Below, piece after piece: positions 41,568 through 50,006 of a stretch of 64,000 bases of DNA. The position numbers and the translations under genes were made by a program. Below the pieces are notes generated by a model that had not been told where the DNA came from, ran no database searches, and worked only from the letters and a program-made list of their open reading frames with translations. The stretch lies in NCBI GenBank assembly GCA_035491895.1, contig DATJJY010000059.1, forward strand, positions 11,445-75,444, in the 5' to 3' direction. Numbering within the stretch: position 1 is the first letter of the stretch; each line of letters starts with the position of its first letter. The DNA is from DASTHG01 sp035491895. GTDB lineage: Bacteria; Gemmatimonadota; Gemmatimonadetes; Gemmatimonadales; GWC2-71-9.

Positions 41568-42437
41568 ATGTTGTTCGTACTAGCCGCCGTCGCCGGGCTG
41601 ACCATGGCCCCCCCACAGGACACCGATACGTCGTTCGCGGTGCGCCAGGGACAGCGACTGGAGCTGACGGATTTCGGCGGCCAGGTCACGATCAAGGCGT
41701 GGCGTCAGAACTCGGTCCGCGTGAAAGCGAGTCATTCGAGTCGCGACCGCATTTCGGTCTCCATCGACGGATCCACCGTGAGCATCAACGCCTCCTCACG
41801 CCACGGTCCCGCCACGGTCGACTACGATCTGCTGGTCCCCGCATGGATGCCCCTGTCCGTTTCCGGAACACCCTCGGCGGAAGTGACGATCGAAGGCACC
41901 GACGCCGAGGTCAACGTTGAAACCGTGGAAGGGTCGGTCCGCGTCATAGGGGGGAGCGGGAACGTGTCGCTCCGCTCGGTCGAAGGGGAAGTCTCGGTTG
42001 AAGGTGCGCGCGGGCATATCGAGTTGAACAGCGTGGACGGGAGCATCGAGGTGCGAGATTGCTCTGGCGACATCAGCGCCGAGACGGTGGACGGCGAGAT
42101 CACGCTGTCCGGGATCGAGTCCGCCAACGTCGACGCCAGCAGCGTGGACGGCAGCATCCAATATGACGGCACTATTCGCGACAACGGCCGCTACCACTTC
42201 GAGTCGCACGACGGGGACGTCTCGGTGTCCGTCCCGGAGCGCGCCAACGTCAGCGTTTCGGTCGCGACGTTCAGCGGGGATTTCGACGCCTGCTTCCCGC
42301 TGCTGCTCAAAGACAAGACGAAGCACCGGTTCACCTTCACGCTCGGGACGGGCAGCGCCCGGCTGGAGCTGGAGTCGTTCGACGGCAGCATCAAGCTCTG
42401 TCGGCCCGGTATGGCCCATGACAAAGACAAGGAGTGA
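41568..42437 (+). CDS. DUF4097 repeat protein (1)
   Basis: A 289-aa exported protein with a short hydrophobic N-terminus. A right-handed beta-helix-like array follows, built of repeats around the motif (E/S)VDG-x-I or SVEGEV-x-V about 20 residues apart, as in DUF4097 putative adhesins. It follows the anti-sigma gene by 13 bases and precedes a second DUF4097 gene, so all four genes probably form one transcript. Function unknown; a surface or envelope-stress role is inferred from the sigma/anti-sigma context. Confidence 0.75.
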   Translation: MLFVLAAVAGLTMAPPQDTDTSFAVRQGQRLELTDFGGQVTIKAWRQNSVRVKASHSSRDRISVSIDGSTVSINASSRHGPATVDYDLLVPAWMPLSVSGTPSAEVTIEGTDAEVNVETVEGSVRVIGGSGNVSLRSVEGEVSVEGARGHIELNSVDGSIEVRDCSGDISAETVDGEITLSGIESANVDASSVDGSIQYDGTIRDNGRYHFESHDGDVSVSVPERANVSVSVATFSGDFDACFPLLLKDKTKHRFTFTLGTGSARLELESFDGSIKLCRPGMAHDKDKE

Positions 42438-42441
42438 TCTC

Positions 42442-43212
42442 ATGCGCGGCTTGATCACGTTGCTCCTCTTCACGGCAGCCACACCGCTCGCCGCGCAGGA
42501 CTTTCATTGGACCGGGCATCTCGCGGCCGGAAAGCGGCTCGAGATCAAGGGCGTAAACGGCTCGATCCGCGCCATGGCCACCACAGGCGACCAGATCGAC
42601 GTCAGCGCCCGCAAGACCGCCCGCCGCTCCGATCCCGACGAGGTCGAGATCAAGGTCGTCCCCTTCGAGGACGGTGTGACGATCTGCGCGGTGTACCCCA
42701 CGCCGCGCCGGGCGCGGCACGAGAACAGCTGCGAGCCAGGAGACGATTGGTCCTCCAGCACCGAGAACAACGACGTCGAAGTCGATTTCACGATCAAGCT
42801 CCCGGCCGGCATCGACTTCTTCGGACGCACCGTCAACGGCGACCTGGGAGCGGACAACCTCGGCGCCGACGCCGACGTGAGCACCGTGAACGGCAGCGTC
42901 GACGTCTCGGCCGCGGGACATGTCGAGGCCGCGACGGTGAACGGGTCGATCCGAGCGTCGATGGGCCGCAGTGACTGGGAGTCCATCGCGAAATTCACCA
43001 CGGTGAACGGGGGGATCACCCTGACCCTGCCCGCGAACCTGAACGCCGACGTCCGCGCCGAGACAGTGAACGGCGACCTGGAAACCGACTTTCCGATGAC
43101 GGTCACAGGGAAGTTCGGGCCCCGACATATGCGCGGCACGATCGGTAGCGGCGGCCGCTCGCTCGAGCTGACGACGGTGAACGGCAGCATCCATTTGCGA
43201 AAGGCGTCGTAG
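42442..43212 (+). CDS. DUF4097 repeat protein (2)
   Basis: A 256-aa exported protein: signal peptide (MRGLITLLLFTAATPLAAQ), then DUF4097 repeats with TVNGSI/TVNGD motifs recurring about every 18-20 residues, six copies in the C-terminal half. AAGGAG lies eight bases before the ATG; the longer frame upstream is in the preceding gene. It differs from its neighbour mainly in using TVNG in place of SVDG/SVEG, suggesting an old duplication. Last gene of the sigma-factor operon. Confidence 0.78.
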   Translation: MRGLITLLLFTAATPLAAQDFHWTGHLAAGKRLEIKGVNGSIRAMATTGDQIDVSARKTARRSDPDEVEIKVVPFEDGVTICAVYPTPRRARHENSCEPGDDWSSSTENNDVEVDFTIKLPAGIDFFGRTVNGDLGADNLGADADVSTVNGSVDVSAAGHVEAATVNGSIRASMGRSDWESIAKFTTVNGGITLTLPANLNADVRAETVNGDLETDFPMTVTGKFGPRHMRGTIGSGGRSLELTTVNGSIHLRKAS

Positions 43213-43259
43213 CGCCCCGCGGCGTTTCGATCCCGCCTGCAATACTCCGGTACCTGATT

Positions 43260-43317
43260 CCGGAGCACCACGACTCATCTTGGGGCCCTTCGAACCGAGG
43301 GGCCCGTGGTGCTCCGG
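43260..43317 (+). promoter_or_regulatory. 13-bp perfect inverted repeat over the methylase start codon
   Basis: CCGGAGCACCACG (43260-43272) is the exact reverse complement of CGTGGTGCTCCGG (43305-43317). Inside, GGGCCC at 43283-43288 and at 43300-43305 can pair as an inner stem. If transcribed, the hairpin would bury the GAGGGG ribosome site (43297-43302) and both GTG start candidates of the methylase. It could also be a protein-binding operator or mark the end of the upstream operon, although no U tract follows. Confidence 0.6.
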
Positions 43318-46300
43318 GAGCTTCTCACCCGCACCGAGCAGATCTCAGATCTCCGCGACCTGTTTCGCGTGCTCGGCTATCAGGCGGCGTGGGATACCGT
43401 ACCACCCGGGCCCTGGCTCGGCTCAGTCGACGTGGGCGGCGCCGGGATCACCGCTGCGGAGCTGATCGCCCGGCACCAGGCGTTCCGGGTGATCGCCCTG
43501 GAGGCCGCCGACCCGGAAGCCGCCGCGCGCGCCGCCGCGAAACGGCTCGCCTCGGGAGCCGACCGCGGCCTCGCGTGCGCACTGGGAGGCACGCCGCGGC
43601 GCCTGGCCCTCGCGGCCTGGCGCGCGACGTCGGCGCGCACCCTCGGCATCCGCTCCATGTCGTTTTCCGTCGCGCGGCCGGCCGCTATTGCGATCGCGAC
43701 GCTCGAGCGGCTCGCACCGCGTCCCGTGGAGAGCGCTCTCGCCCTGTCGCTGCGCGTCGGCGACGCGCTCGCCAGCGAAGCCGTCACCATCCGCTTCTTC
43801 CGCGCCTTCCGCGACATCCTGGAGCGCTTCACCGACCGACTGGTGCGCCCGAGCGGGAGGAACGAGCGCCACGCGCTGGCGCTCACCACCCTGACGCGGG
43901 TGTTGTTCCTGTATTTCGTCCAGGAAAAAGGATGGCTCGACGGCGATCGCCGCTACCTGCCGAAGTTGCTGGATCACGCCCTTGCGCGGGGGCGCCACTT
44001 CCACCGCGCGGCGTTTCACCCGCTCGTCTTCGGCACGCTGAACCGGCCCGCCGCCGATCGGTCCGCGCGGATGCTGGCGCTCGGCCGCATCCCGTTTCTG
44101 AACGGCGGGCTGTTCGAGCCCACACCGCTCGAGCGGCGCGTGGGTCCGGCCCTGTGGACCAACGCCGACTGGCGCGATGCGTTCGACGACGTGTTCGAGC
44201 GGTTCCACTTCTCCGTGGTGGAGGGAGAGGGGGACGCGCGCATCGCGCCCGACATGCTGGGACGTGTGTTCGAAGGGGTCATGGCACCCGACGAGCGACG
44301 CTCGAACGGCAGCTACTACACCCCCGCCACACTGGTGCGGGACATCGTCCAGGCAGCGCTCACCAGCACGCTCGTTCATCGGTTCGCCCTGTCGCTGCAT
44401 GATGCCGAAGAGTGGGTCTACCACGACCGGCCGCCCGTCCACCCGCCCGAGCTCGGGGCCCTGCGTCTGCTCGATCCCGCCGCGGGATCCGGGGCGTTCC
44501 TCCTCGGAGCACTGGATGAGCTGACGCGGCTGCGCACAGCCGCCGGCGCGCGCGACACGCCGGGGCTCCGTCGGGAAATCGTCGCCCGGTCGCTGTTCGG
44601 CGTGGACCTCTCCCCGACGGCAACCCGTCTGGCGGAGCTGCGCTTGTGGCTGGCCCTCATCGTTCCGGATTCGGCGGGCGACGCGCAGGCCGTGGCGCCG
44701 CTCCCGAACCTCGACGGACAGTTGCGCTCGGGCGACGCGCTGCTCGATCCCTACAGCATCGCCGCAGCGTTGGCGCAAACCCGGGTCGCTCGCAGCCTCG
44801 CAGCCGATGCGGGGCGCCTGGCCGAGTGTCGCCGCCACTTCTTCTCCCTTTCGGGACCGGCCAAAGCGCGCGCCGCGCGCGATCTCGCGCTGTCGGAGGG
44901 CGCCGTCGCATCCAGCCTGTACGAGCGGGCGACGGCGGGACTCGACGCCCGCATCCGCGAGCTGATCCTCGCCGCGCGCAACCTCGATCTGTTCGGTCGA
45001 CGGACGGGACTGACGACACGCGAGTGGAGTCTCTTGCGGCGGTTGCGCCGTGCGCGCACCGAGCTGCGTCGCGCGGCACGGCGTCTGGCGCGCGAGGGCG
45101 CCACACCATGCTTCAGCGTCGAATCGCACTTCGCTGACGTGCTGGCCGGTGGCGGGTTCGACCTCGTGATGGGCAATCCGCCCTGGGTCCGCGCGGAGCG
45201 TCTCCCGGCTCGCGTGCGGGAGACGCTCACCGAACGGTACGCGATGTGGCACTCCATCCCGGGGCCCTTCGCGCACCAGCCGGATCTCTCGGTCGCTTTC
45301 TGTGAGCGCTCCCTGGAGCTTCTGGCCCCGCGCGGCATTCTGGCGCTGCTCGTGCCCGCAAAGCTCGCGACGGCGGGATATGCGGAGCCGCTGCGGCGCC
45401 ATCTCGCGCGGCGCACCAGCATCGCGTCCGTCGCTCCGCTCGACGAGTCGGTCGCCGCCGGTTTCGGCGCCGCGGTGTACCCGATGGCGCTGATTGCCGC
45501 CCGAGTCGAGCCTGCCGCGAGCGCTCTGACCGCAACACGCCTGGGACCAACGCACCCCTCGCATCAGGTTTCGCAGGACCTGCTCCAAGCCACGGGCCCC
45601 TGGGTGCTGACGCCGGATGCGGCTGCCATTGCTCGGCGCCTGGAACGGGAATGCCCACCGCTCTCCCGGCGCTGGCTGCCGCAGCTCGGCGTGAAGACGG
45701 GAGCGGACGCGGTATTTCTCGTCGGCGAGGCCCTGCCGGGTACGCGTCCGGTCGCGCGCGGGCGCGACGTAGCTCGCTGGGAGGTGACGCCACGGCGCCA
45801 CCTGCTGTGGACCCACGACGCCGCCGGTCACCCGCTCGTCCGGTTGCCGGCGGCAACCGCCGCCCGGCTCGCGCCGCACGCCGACCAGTTGCGGCGGCGC
45901 TCCGATTATCGCGGCGGTCCGATGTGGCAGCTGTTCCGCATCGGGCTCGCGATAGCCCGGCACCGCGTGCTCTGGGTCGACCTGGCGCGGGAGATCCTCG
46001 CCGTGGTTCCGCCCCCCGAGATCGTTCCCCTCAATACCGTCTACGGTATTGCGACCCGGAACCGGCTCGACGCGCACGCCGTCGCCGCCCTGCTCAACAC
46101 ACGCTGGTGCACGGCGCTCGCGCGCCTTGCCGCGGATCCGGCGCGGGGCGGGTTTCGTCGCTTCAACGCGCGCGTCGTCGGGCGTCTGCCGCTGCCGCAG
46201 GCGAGTGAGGCCGAGTGGGCGACGCTCGCCGAGCTGGGCCAACGGCGTGAGCCGGCGGACACGCTCGTTGCCGAGCTCTACGAACTCGATGACACAGACC

Positions 46301-46338
46301 GCCGCGTCCTGCTTCGGCTCGCTCCGGATCCTCGCTGA
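43306..46338 (+). CDS. Eco57I/PglX-like N6-adenine DNA methyltransferase
   Basis: A 1010-aa class I-fold DNA methylase. SAM motif I is DPAAGSGAF (Asp390) and catalytic motif IV is NPPW (Asn624). The upstream helix TRVLFLYFVQEKGWL and GSYYTPATLVRDIVQAAL are typical of Eco57I, BREX PglX and DISARM DrmMI-type methylases. The C-terminal 200 residues would be the target-recognition part. I see no PD-(D/E)XK nuclease motif. GTG at 43309 has better spacing to GAGGGG than GTG at 43306. It overlaps the SNF2 gene by 50 bases. Confidence 0.85.
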   Translation: MVLRELLTRTEQISDLRDLFRVLGYQAAWDTVPPGPWLGSVDVGGAGITAAELIARHQAFRVIALEAADPEAAARAAAKRLASGADRGLACALGGTPRRLALAAWRATSARTLGIRSMSFSVARPAAIAIATLERLAPRPVESALALSLRVGDALASEAVTIRFFRAFRDILERFTDRLVRPSGRNERHALALTTLTRVLFLYFVQEKGWLDGDRRYLPKLLDHALARGRHFHRAAFHPLVFGTLNRPAADRSARMLALGRIPFLNGGLFEPTPLERRVGPALWTNADWRDAFDDVFERFHFSVVEGEGDARIAPDMLGRVFEGVMAPDERRSNGSYYTPATLVRDIVQAALTSTLVHRFALSLHDAEEWVYHDRPPVHPPELGALRLLDPAAGSGAFLLGALDELTRLRTAAGARDTPGLRREIVARSLFGVDLSPTATRLAELRLWLALIVPDSAGDAQAVAPLPNLDGQLRSGDALLDPYSIAAALAQTRVARSLAADAGRLAECRRHFFSLSGPAKARAARDLALSEGAVASSLYERATAGLDARIRELILAARNLDLFGRRTGLTTREWSLLRRLRRARTELRRAARRLAREGATPCFSVESHFADVLAGGGFDLVMGNPPWVRAERLPARVRETLTERYAMWHSIPGPFAHQPDLSVAFCERSLELLAPRGILALLVPAKLATAGYAEPLRRHLARRTSIASVAPLDESVAAGFGAAVYPMALIAARVEPAASALTATRLGPTHPSHQVSQDLLQATGPWVLTPDAAAIARRLERECPPLSRRWLPQLGVKTGADAVFLVGEALPGTRPVARGRDVARWEVTPRRHLLWTHDAAGHPLVRLPAATAARLAPHADQLRRRSDYRGGPMWQLFRIGLAIARHRVLWVDLAREILAVVPPPEIVPLNTVYGIATRNRLDAHAVAALLNTRWCTALARLAADPARGGFRRFNARVVGRLPLPQASEAEWATLAELGQRREPADTLVAELYELDDTDRRVLLRLAPDPR

Positions 46339-48601
46339 AACGCTCGAGACGCCCACCGAGCCGCTCGCGCTGCTCGTGGCGCCGCTCGTCGCCGTCCCAC
46401 CAGCCGAAGCCTGTCAGCAGGCCGCGCGGGCGCTGCTCGATCTCCACGATCAGCTTCCCGCCGCTCCGCCATGGCTCCTCCCCCACCAGGTGCGTGCGTT
46501 CATACGCATCGTCGCCATCGTCCGGCGATTCCGGGGCGCGGTGCTGGCGGATGCGGTCGGCTCGGGGAAGTCGTACGTCGCACTCGCGGCAGCGTACGCT
46601 GCGGCGTCACCGCTCGTCCTGGTGGTCCCCGCGGTGCTGGCCGGCCAGTGGCGTGCGCTGCTCGACCGGTTGTCGCTCGCCGGGCGCGTCGAGACCCATG
46701 AGCGGCTGAGCCGCGATCGCCGGTCGCTCGGCGTCCTCGCGCCCGGATCGTTCGTGATCGTCGACGAGGCGCATCACTTCCGGAACCCGGAAACGCGCCG
46801 CTACGGCGCCCTCGCGCGTCTCGTGGTGAACAGCCGAGTACTGCTCGTCAGCGCAACGCCGGTGCACAACCGCCCCGCCGATCTGCTCCACTTGCTCCGG
46901 ATTTTCCTGCGCGACGATGCGCTCGTCGCATTCGGCGTTCCGTCGCTGACCGTGGCGGCGCGAGAGTCGCGAATGGGGACGGCGATACGCGCCGCCGTCG
47001 CGCGGCTCATCGTCGCGCGCTCACGCCGGCGCGCCTCGGATGCCGCGGCGGGGATGCGCTTCCCCGAGCGGGAAGACGCGCAGGTGATTCGCGCCGCGCC
47101 CGCCGAGCCAGCGAAGCTCGCAGCGCTGATCGACGGCTTGAAACGGTTGCGACCTCCCGGAGCCGCCGCGCTGCATCGCCTCACGATGCTGCGCCGGCTC
47201 GCGTCGAGCGTTCCCGCCCTGCGCCAGAGCCTGAGGCGCTACGAGGCGTTTCGCACACTCGCCCGAGACGCTGGCGTCGTGCAGCGCCGGCTCACCCCGC
47301 GCGAGTTCCGGCGCGCCTTCGCGATGGAGGACGACGCCGATCTGCAATTGGCGTTTCTACCGCTGCTGCTCGATGCCGGCGTCGCCGACGGCGACGACGC
47401 GGAAGACCTGACACGCGTCCGGACACTTCTCGAAATGGCCCGGGTGGGACCCGACCCGAAAGCCACGGCGCTGGCCCGCGCGCTCGATGCCTGCGATGGC
47501 AAGACGATCGTCTTCGTCGCCGCCGCCGCGACGCTGCAGCATCTGCGTCGCGCCCTGCCGCGACACCTGCGCGTCGGCGCCGTGTGCGGGAACGCGGGCT
47601 GGCTTGGCGCCGACCGAGCGTCCCGCTTCGACGTGCTCGCTGCGTTCGCCCCGCGGTCGCTGGGTGTGGCGCCCCCTCCGGAGAGAGAGCGGGTCGACAT
47701 CCTGCTCGCTACCGATCTGATCGGTGAAGGACTCAACCTGCACGATGCCCGGCGCGTGATCCACTATGACCTGCCGTGGAGCCCTGCCCGGCTGGCCCAG
47801 CGGGTCGGACGGATCGACCGCCTGTCGTCGCCGCACTCCCGTGTCGAGACCGTGACGTTTCTCCCGGAGGATGCTCTGGCAGACGCACAGGACATCGAGG
47901 CGCGTCTCGCCGCCAAGGTGGCGATGCAGATCAGCGGGGGTGCCGCGCAGGTCGAGACGCCATCAGGCGGGCGCGGCGGAAGTGCGCCATTCGATTGGTG
48001 TGATCGCCTCCAACGACTCGCCGTGGACACCGGGGCGGCAGCCCGGCCCGGCGTGAACACCTCGGTCGCCGCTCCGAACGAGGCGGTCGTGCTGGTCATC
48101 GCCCTGGGGCCCGATGTGGAGGTGATCGTGGTCGAGGGTGGACTGGCCCGAGCGGATCCAGACTACGCCGCTACGCTTCTGGAGCGTGCCCATGATGCCG
48201 CTCTCGCCCCTGCCGATGCCGTTGCCATTTCGACCGCGATGCACGCGGCAGCACCCCTTGTCCGCGCCCGGCTCTCCGACATCGCCGCCGCCCGCTGGCG
48301 CGCAGCGGACCGGGACCGGCCCGGGCGGAGGCTCATCCCCATGGTGCTGGCGGCCGCCCGGCGGGCGGCCAGGAGCGGCCGCGGGGATCGCCTGGCCCGC
48401 CTCGACGCGTTGGTGGCCCGCCTGACCGGGGGCCTGACCGCTGGGGAAGGTCTGCTGCTGGATGACCTGATCGCCGACCAGCGGCCGTTCGATGTCACCA
48501 GCCTGCTGGCCTGGCACGACGGGCTGCCGCCGAACGCCGCGGTGGCCGAAGCCCCGGTCCCCCACCTGGTGGCGGCGATTTGTCTCGTCCCCGGCTCGTG
48601 A
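46289..48601 (+). CDS. SNF2-family helicase (DrmD/RapA-like)
   Basis: A 770-aa ATP-dependent DNA translocase. It has Walker A ADAVGSGKSYVAL (about residues 82-94), the DEAH box IVDEAHHF (about 155), motif III VSATPVHN, and the C-terminal motifs ATDLIGEGLNLHDA, YDLPWSPARLAQRVGRIDRL. The GRIDR ending is typical of the RapA/DISARM DrmD branch. ATG at 46289 lies inside the methylase end, implying coupling; the frame continues further upstream but only through the methylase. Together the pair resembles the methylase plus SNF2 part of class 1 DISARM without drmABC. Confidence 0.85.
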   Translation: MTQTAASCFGSLRILAETLETPTEPLALLVAPLVAVPPAEACQQAARALLDLHDQLPAAPPWLLPHQVRAFIRIVAIVRRFRGAVLADAVGSGKSYVALAAAYAAASPLVLVVPAVLAGQWRALLDRLSLAGRVETHERLSRDRRSLGVLAPGSFVIVDEAHHFRNPETRRYGALARLVVNSRVLLVSATPVHNRPADLLHLLRIFLRDDALVAFGVPSLTVAARESRMGTAIRAAVARLIVARSRRRASDAAAGMRFPEREDAQVIRAAPAEPAKLAALIDGLKRLRPPGAAALHRLTMLRRLASSVPALRQSLRRYEAFRTLARDAGVVQRRLTPREFRRAFAMEDDADLQLAFLPLLLDAGVADGDDAEDLTRVRTLLEMARVGPDPKATALARALDACDGKTIVFVAAAATLQHLRRALPRHLRVGAVCGNAGWLGADRASRFDVLAAFAPRSLGVAPPPERERVDILLATDLIGEGLNLHDARRVIHYDLPWSPARLAQRVGRIDRLSSPHSRVETVTFLPEDALADAQDIEARLAAKVAMQISGGAAQVETPSGGRGGSAPFDWCDRLQRLAVDTGAAARPGVNTSVAAPNEAVVLVIALGPDVEVIVVEGGLARADPDYAATLLERAHDAALAPADAVAISTAMHAAAPLVRARLSDIAAARWRAADRDRPGRRLIPMVLAAARRAARSGRGDRLARLDALVARLTGGLTAGEGLLLDDLIADQRPFDVTSLLAWHDGLPPNAAVAEAPVPHLVAAICLVPGS

Positions 48602-48655
48602 GGGCCGCAAGGACGGCCTTTTCGTCGCGACGGGTTGTCACGGTTCGGGCATCGA

Positions 48656-48672
48656 GGACACTTTTAGTGTCC
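48656..48672. promoter_or_regulatory. Perfect 7-bp palindrome at the start of the endonuclease III-like gene
   Basis: GGACACT (48656-48662), loop TTT, AGTGTCC (48666-48672), placed one base before ATG 48674. It occupies the ribosome-site position, so it may be an operator or may control translation. It is not followed by a U tract, so it is not a terminator. I see no other copy in the window. Confidence 0.5.
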
Positions 48673-48673
48673 A

Positions 48674-49363
48674 ATGCGACACCCTACGCTGCCCCTGCGG
48701 GCCTACGTCGACCGCCTTCGCGCCCTCTACGGCCGCCCCAAACGGCCCATCCCGAGCGGCCCCTTCGAGTGGATCATCTGGGAGCACGTCGCCGTCGCCC
48801 CCGACGACGAGCAGCGCGCCCTCGTCTTCCGCACGCTGCGCCAGAAGATCGGTACGACGCCCCAGGCAATCCTGCGCACGCCGAAGCAGAAAATGCTCGA
48901 GCTCCTGGCCCCGGGGGGGGCAAATGGCGGCGCCCGCCTTGCCAAACTGCGCGAGGCCGCCGAGCTGATGATCGAGATCGGCCTGGCCCGGGTGCGGACG
49001 CTGGTGCGGGAGTCTCCGACGGAAGCCAAGAAGCTTCTGAAGCGCTTCAAGGGGATCGGTGAGATGGGTGCCGACCGGATCCTGCTGTTCTGCCGCACGC
49101 AGGCGACCCTCGCCCCCGAAGCCAACGGGCTCAGGGTGTTGCAGCGGATCGGGTACGGCAAGCCGGGCGCGAGCGGGACGGCCGCCTACAACTCCGTAGA
49201 AGAAGCGCTCGCACCGGAACTGCCCCGGGATTACAACTGGCTGATCCAGGCGCACCAGCTGCTGCGACACCACGGACAGGAAATCTGCCGCTCCACGCCG
49301 CGCTGTGATGCGTGCCCGTTGGCACCCGACTGCGCGTGGTTCCGACGCAGCGGCGGCCGGTGA
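48674..49363 (+). CDS. HhH-GPD endonuclease III-like protein with altered catalytic residues
   Basis: A 229-aa protein of the endonuclease III/MutY superfamily. The helix-hairpin-helix is FKGIGEMGADRILLF (about residues 125-139). A 4Fe-4S loop C-x5-C-x2-C-x5-C lies at the C-terminus (CRSTPRCDACPLAPDC). Aligned to E. coli Nth, the lyase Lys120 position is Met (GEMGA for GRKTA), and the Asp138 region reads APEANGLRV, so the catalytic Asp seems to be Glu. Other bacterial homologues share similar NGLRVL segments, so this may be a distinct subfamily. Translation start is directly after a palindrome. Confidence 0.78.
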   Translation: MRHPTLPLRAYVDRLRALYGRPKRPIPSGPFEWIIWEHVAVAPDDEQRALVFRTLRQKIGTTPQAILRTPKQKMLELLAPGGANGGARLAKLREAAELMIEIGLARVRTLVRESPTEAKKLLKRFKGIGEMGADRILLFCRTQATLAPEANGLRVLQRIGYGKPGASGTAAYNSVEEALAPELPRDYNWLIQAHQLLRHHGQEICRSTPRCDACPLAPDCAWFRRSGGR

Positions 49364-49367
49364 TCCA

Positions 49368-50006
49368 GTGGCGTTCGGAACGTTTCTGTTCGATCTCGAT
49401 GGGACCCTGATCGATTCGATCGAGCTGATCCTGCGATCCTACCGCCATACGATGCTCGCCCACCGCGGCTACGAACCCCCCGACGACGTGTGGATGGAAG
49501 GTCTCGGCACCCCGCTGTGGGTCCAGTTCCGGCTCTGGAGCGACGACGAATCCGAGATCAAGGCGATGGTGGAGACGTATCGCGAATACAACCTGGCGCA
49601 TCACGACGAGCTGGTGCGGCCCTACGACGGCGTCGTCGAGCAGGTACGGAAGCTCCATGCGTGCGGCAAGACTCTCGGTCTGGTCACCAGCAAGATGCGG
49701 GGCGGCGCGCTGCGGGGGCTGCGGGTCGCGGGGTTGGAGGAAGCGTTCGACGTCGTCGTCGGGTCGGATGACGTGGCGCGACCGAAGCCCCATCCAGAGC
49801 CGGTGCTCACGGCGCTCTCGCTGGCCGGCCGGATGGCGGCGGACGCCGTGTTCATCGGCGATTCGCGCCACGACATCGAGTGCGGCCGCGCAGCCGGAGT
49901 GAAGACCGCCGCGGTGCTCTGGGGTCCGTTCGATCGGGAGCACCTCGAGGATCTCGATCCCGACTACTGGCTGGAACAACCACGGGACATCGCGTCCCTG
50001 GCCTGA
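49368..50006 (+). CDS. HAD-family phosphatase (phosphoglycolate phosphatase-like)
   Basis: A 212-aa HAD hydrolase: motif I FDLDGTLID with nucleophile Asp, motif II TSK, motif III Lys with RPKPHPEP, and motif IV FIGDSRHDIECG. The helical cap of about 65 residues is the PGP/PpaX type. GTG at 49368 is the start, four bases after the previous stop. Its stop overlaps the aminotransferase start by one base. Substrate not predictable; it may clear a phosphorylated by-product of the operon pathway. Confidence 0.87.
   Translation: MAFGTFLFDLDGTLIDSIELILRSYRHTMLAHRGYEPPDDVWMEGLGTPLWVQFRLWSDDESEIKAMVETYREYNLAHHDELVRPYDGVVEQVRKLHACGKTLGLVTSKMRGGALRGLRVAGLEEAFDVVVGSDDVARPKPHPEPVLTALSLAGRMAADAVFIGDSRHDIECGRAAGVKTAAVLWGPFDREHLEDLDPDYWLEQPRDIASLA

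Noticed and set aside
43423..46356. 977-aa open frame antisense to the methylase
   Set aside because: It exists because high-GC codon use leaves the complementary frame without stops. The plus strand has SAM and NPPW motifs and a ribosome site; the antisense product shows no domain.
43306..49363. Complete DISARM or BREX system
   Set aside because: Only the methylase and SNF2 partners are present. No drmA, drmB, drmC, pglZ, brxC or lon-like genes are visible in the window.
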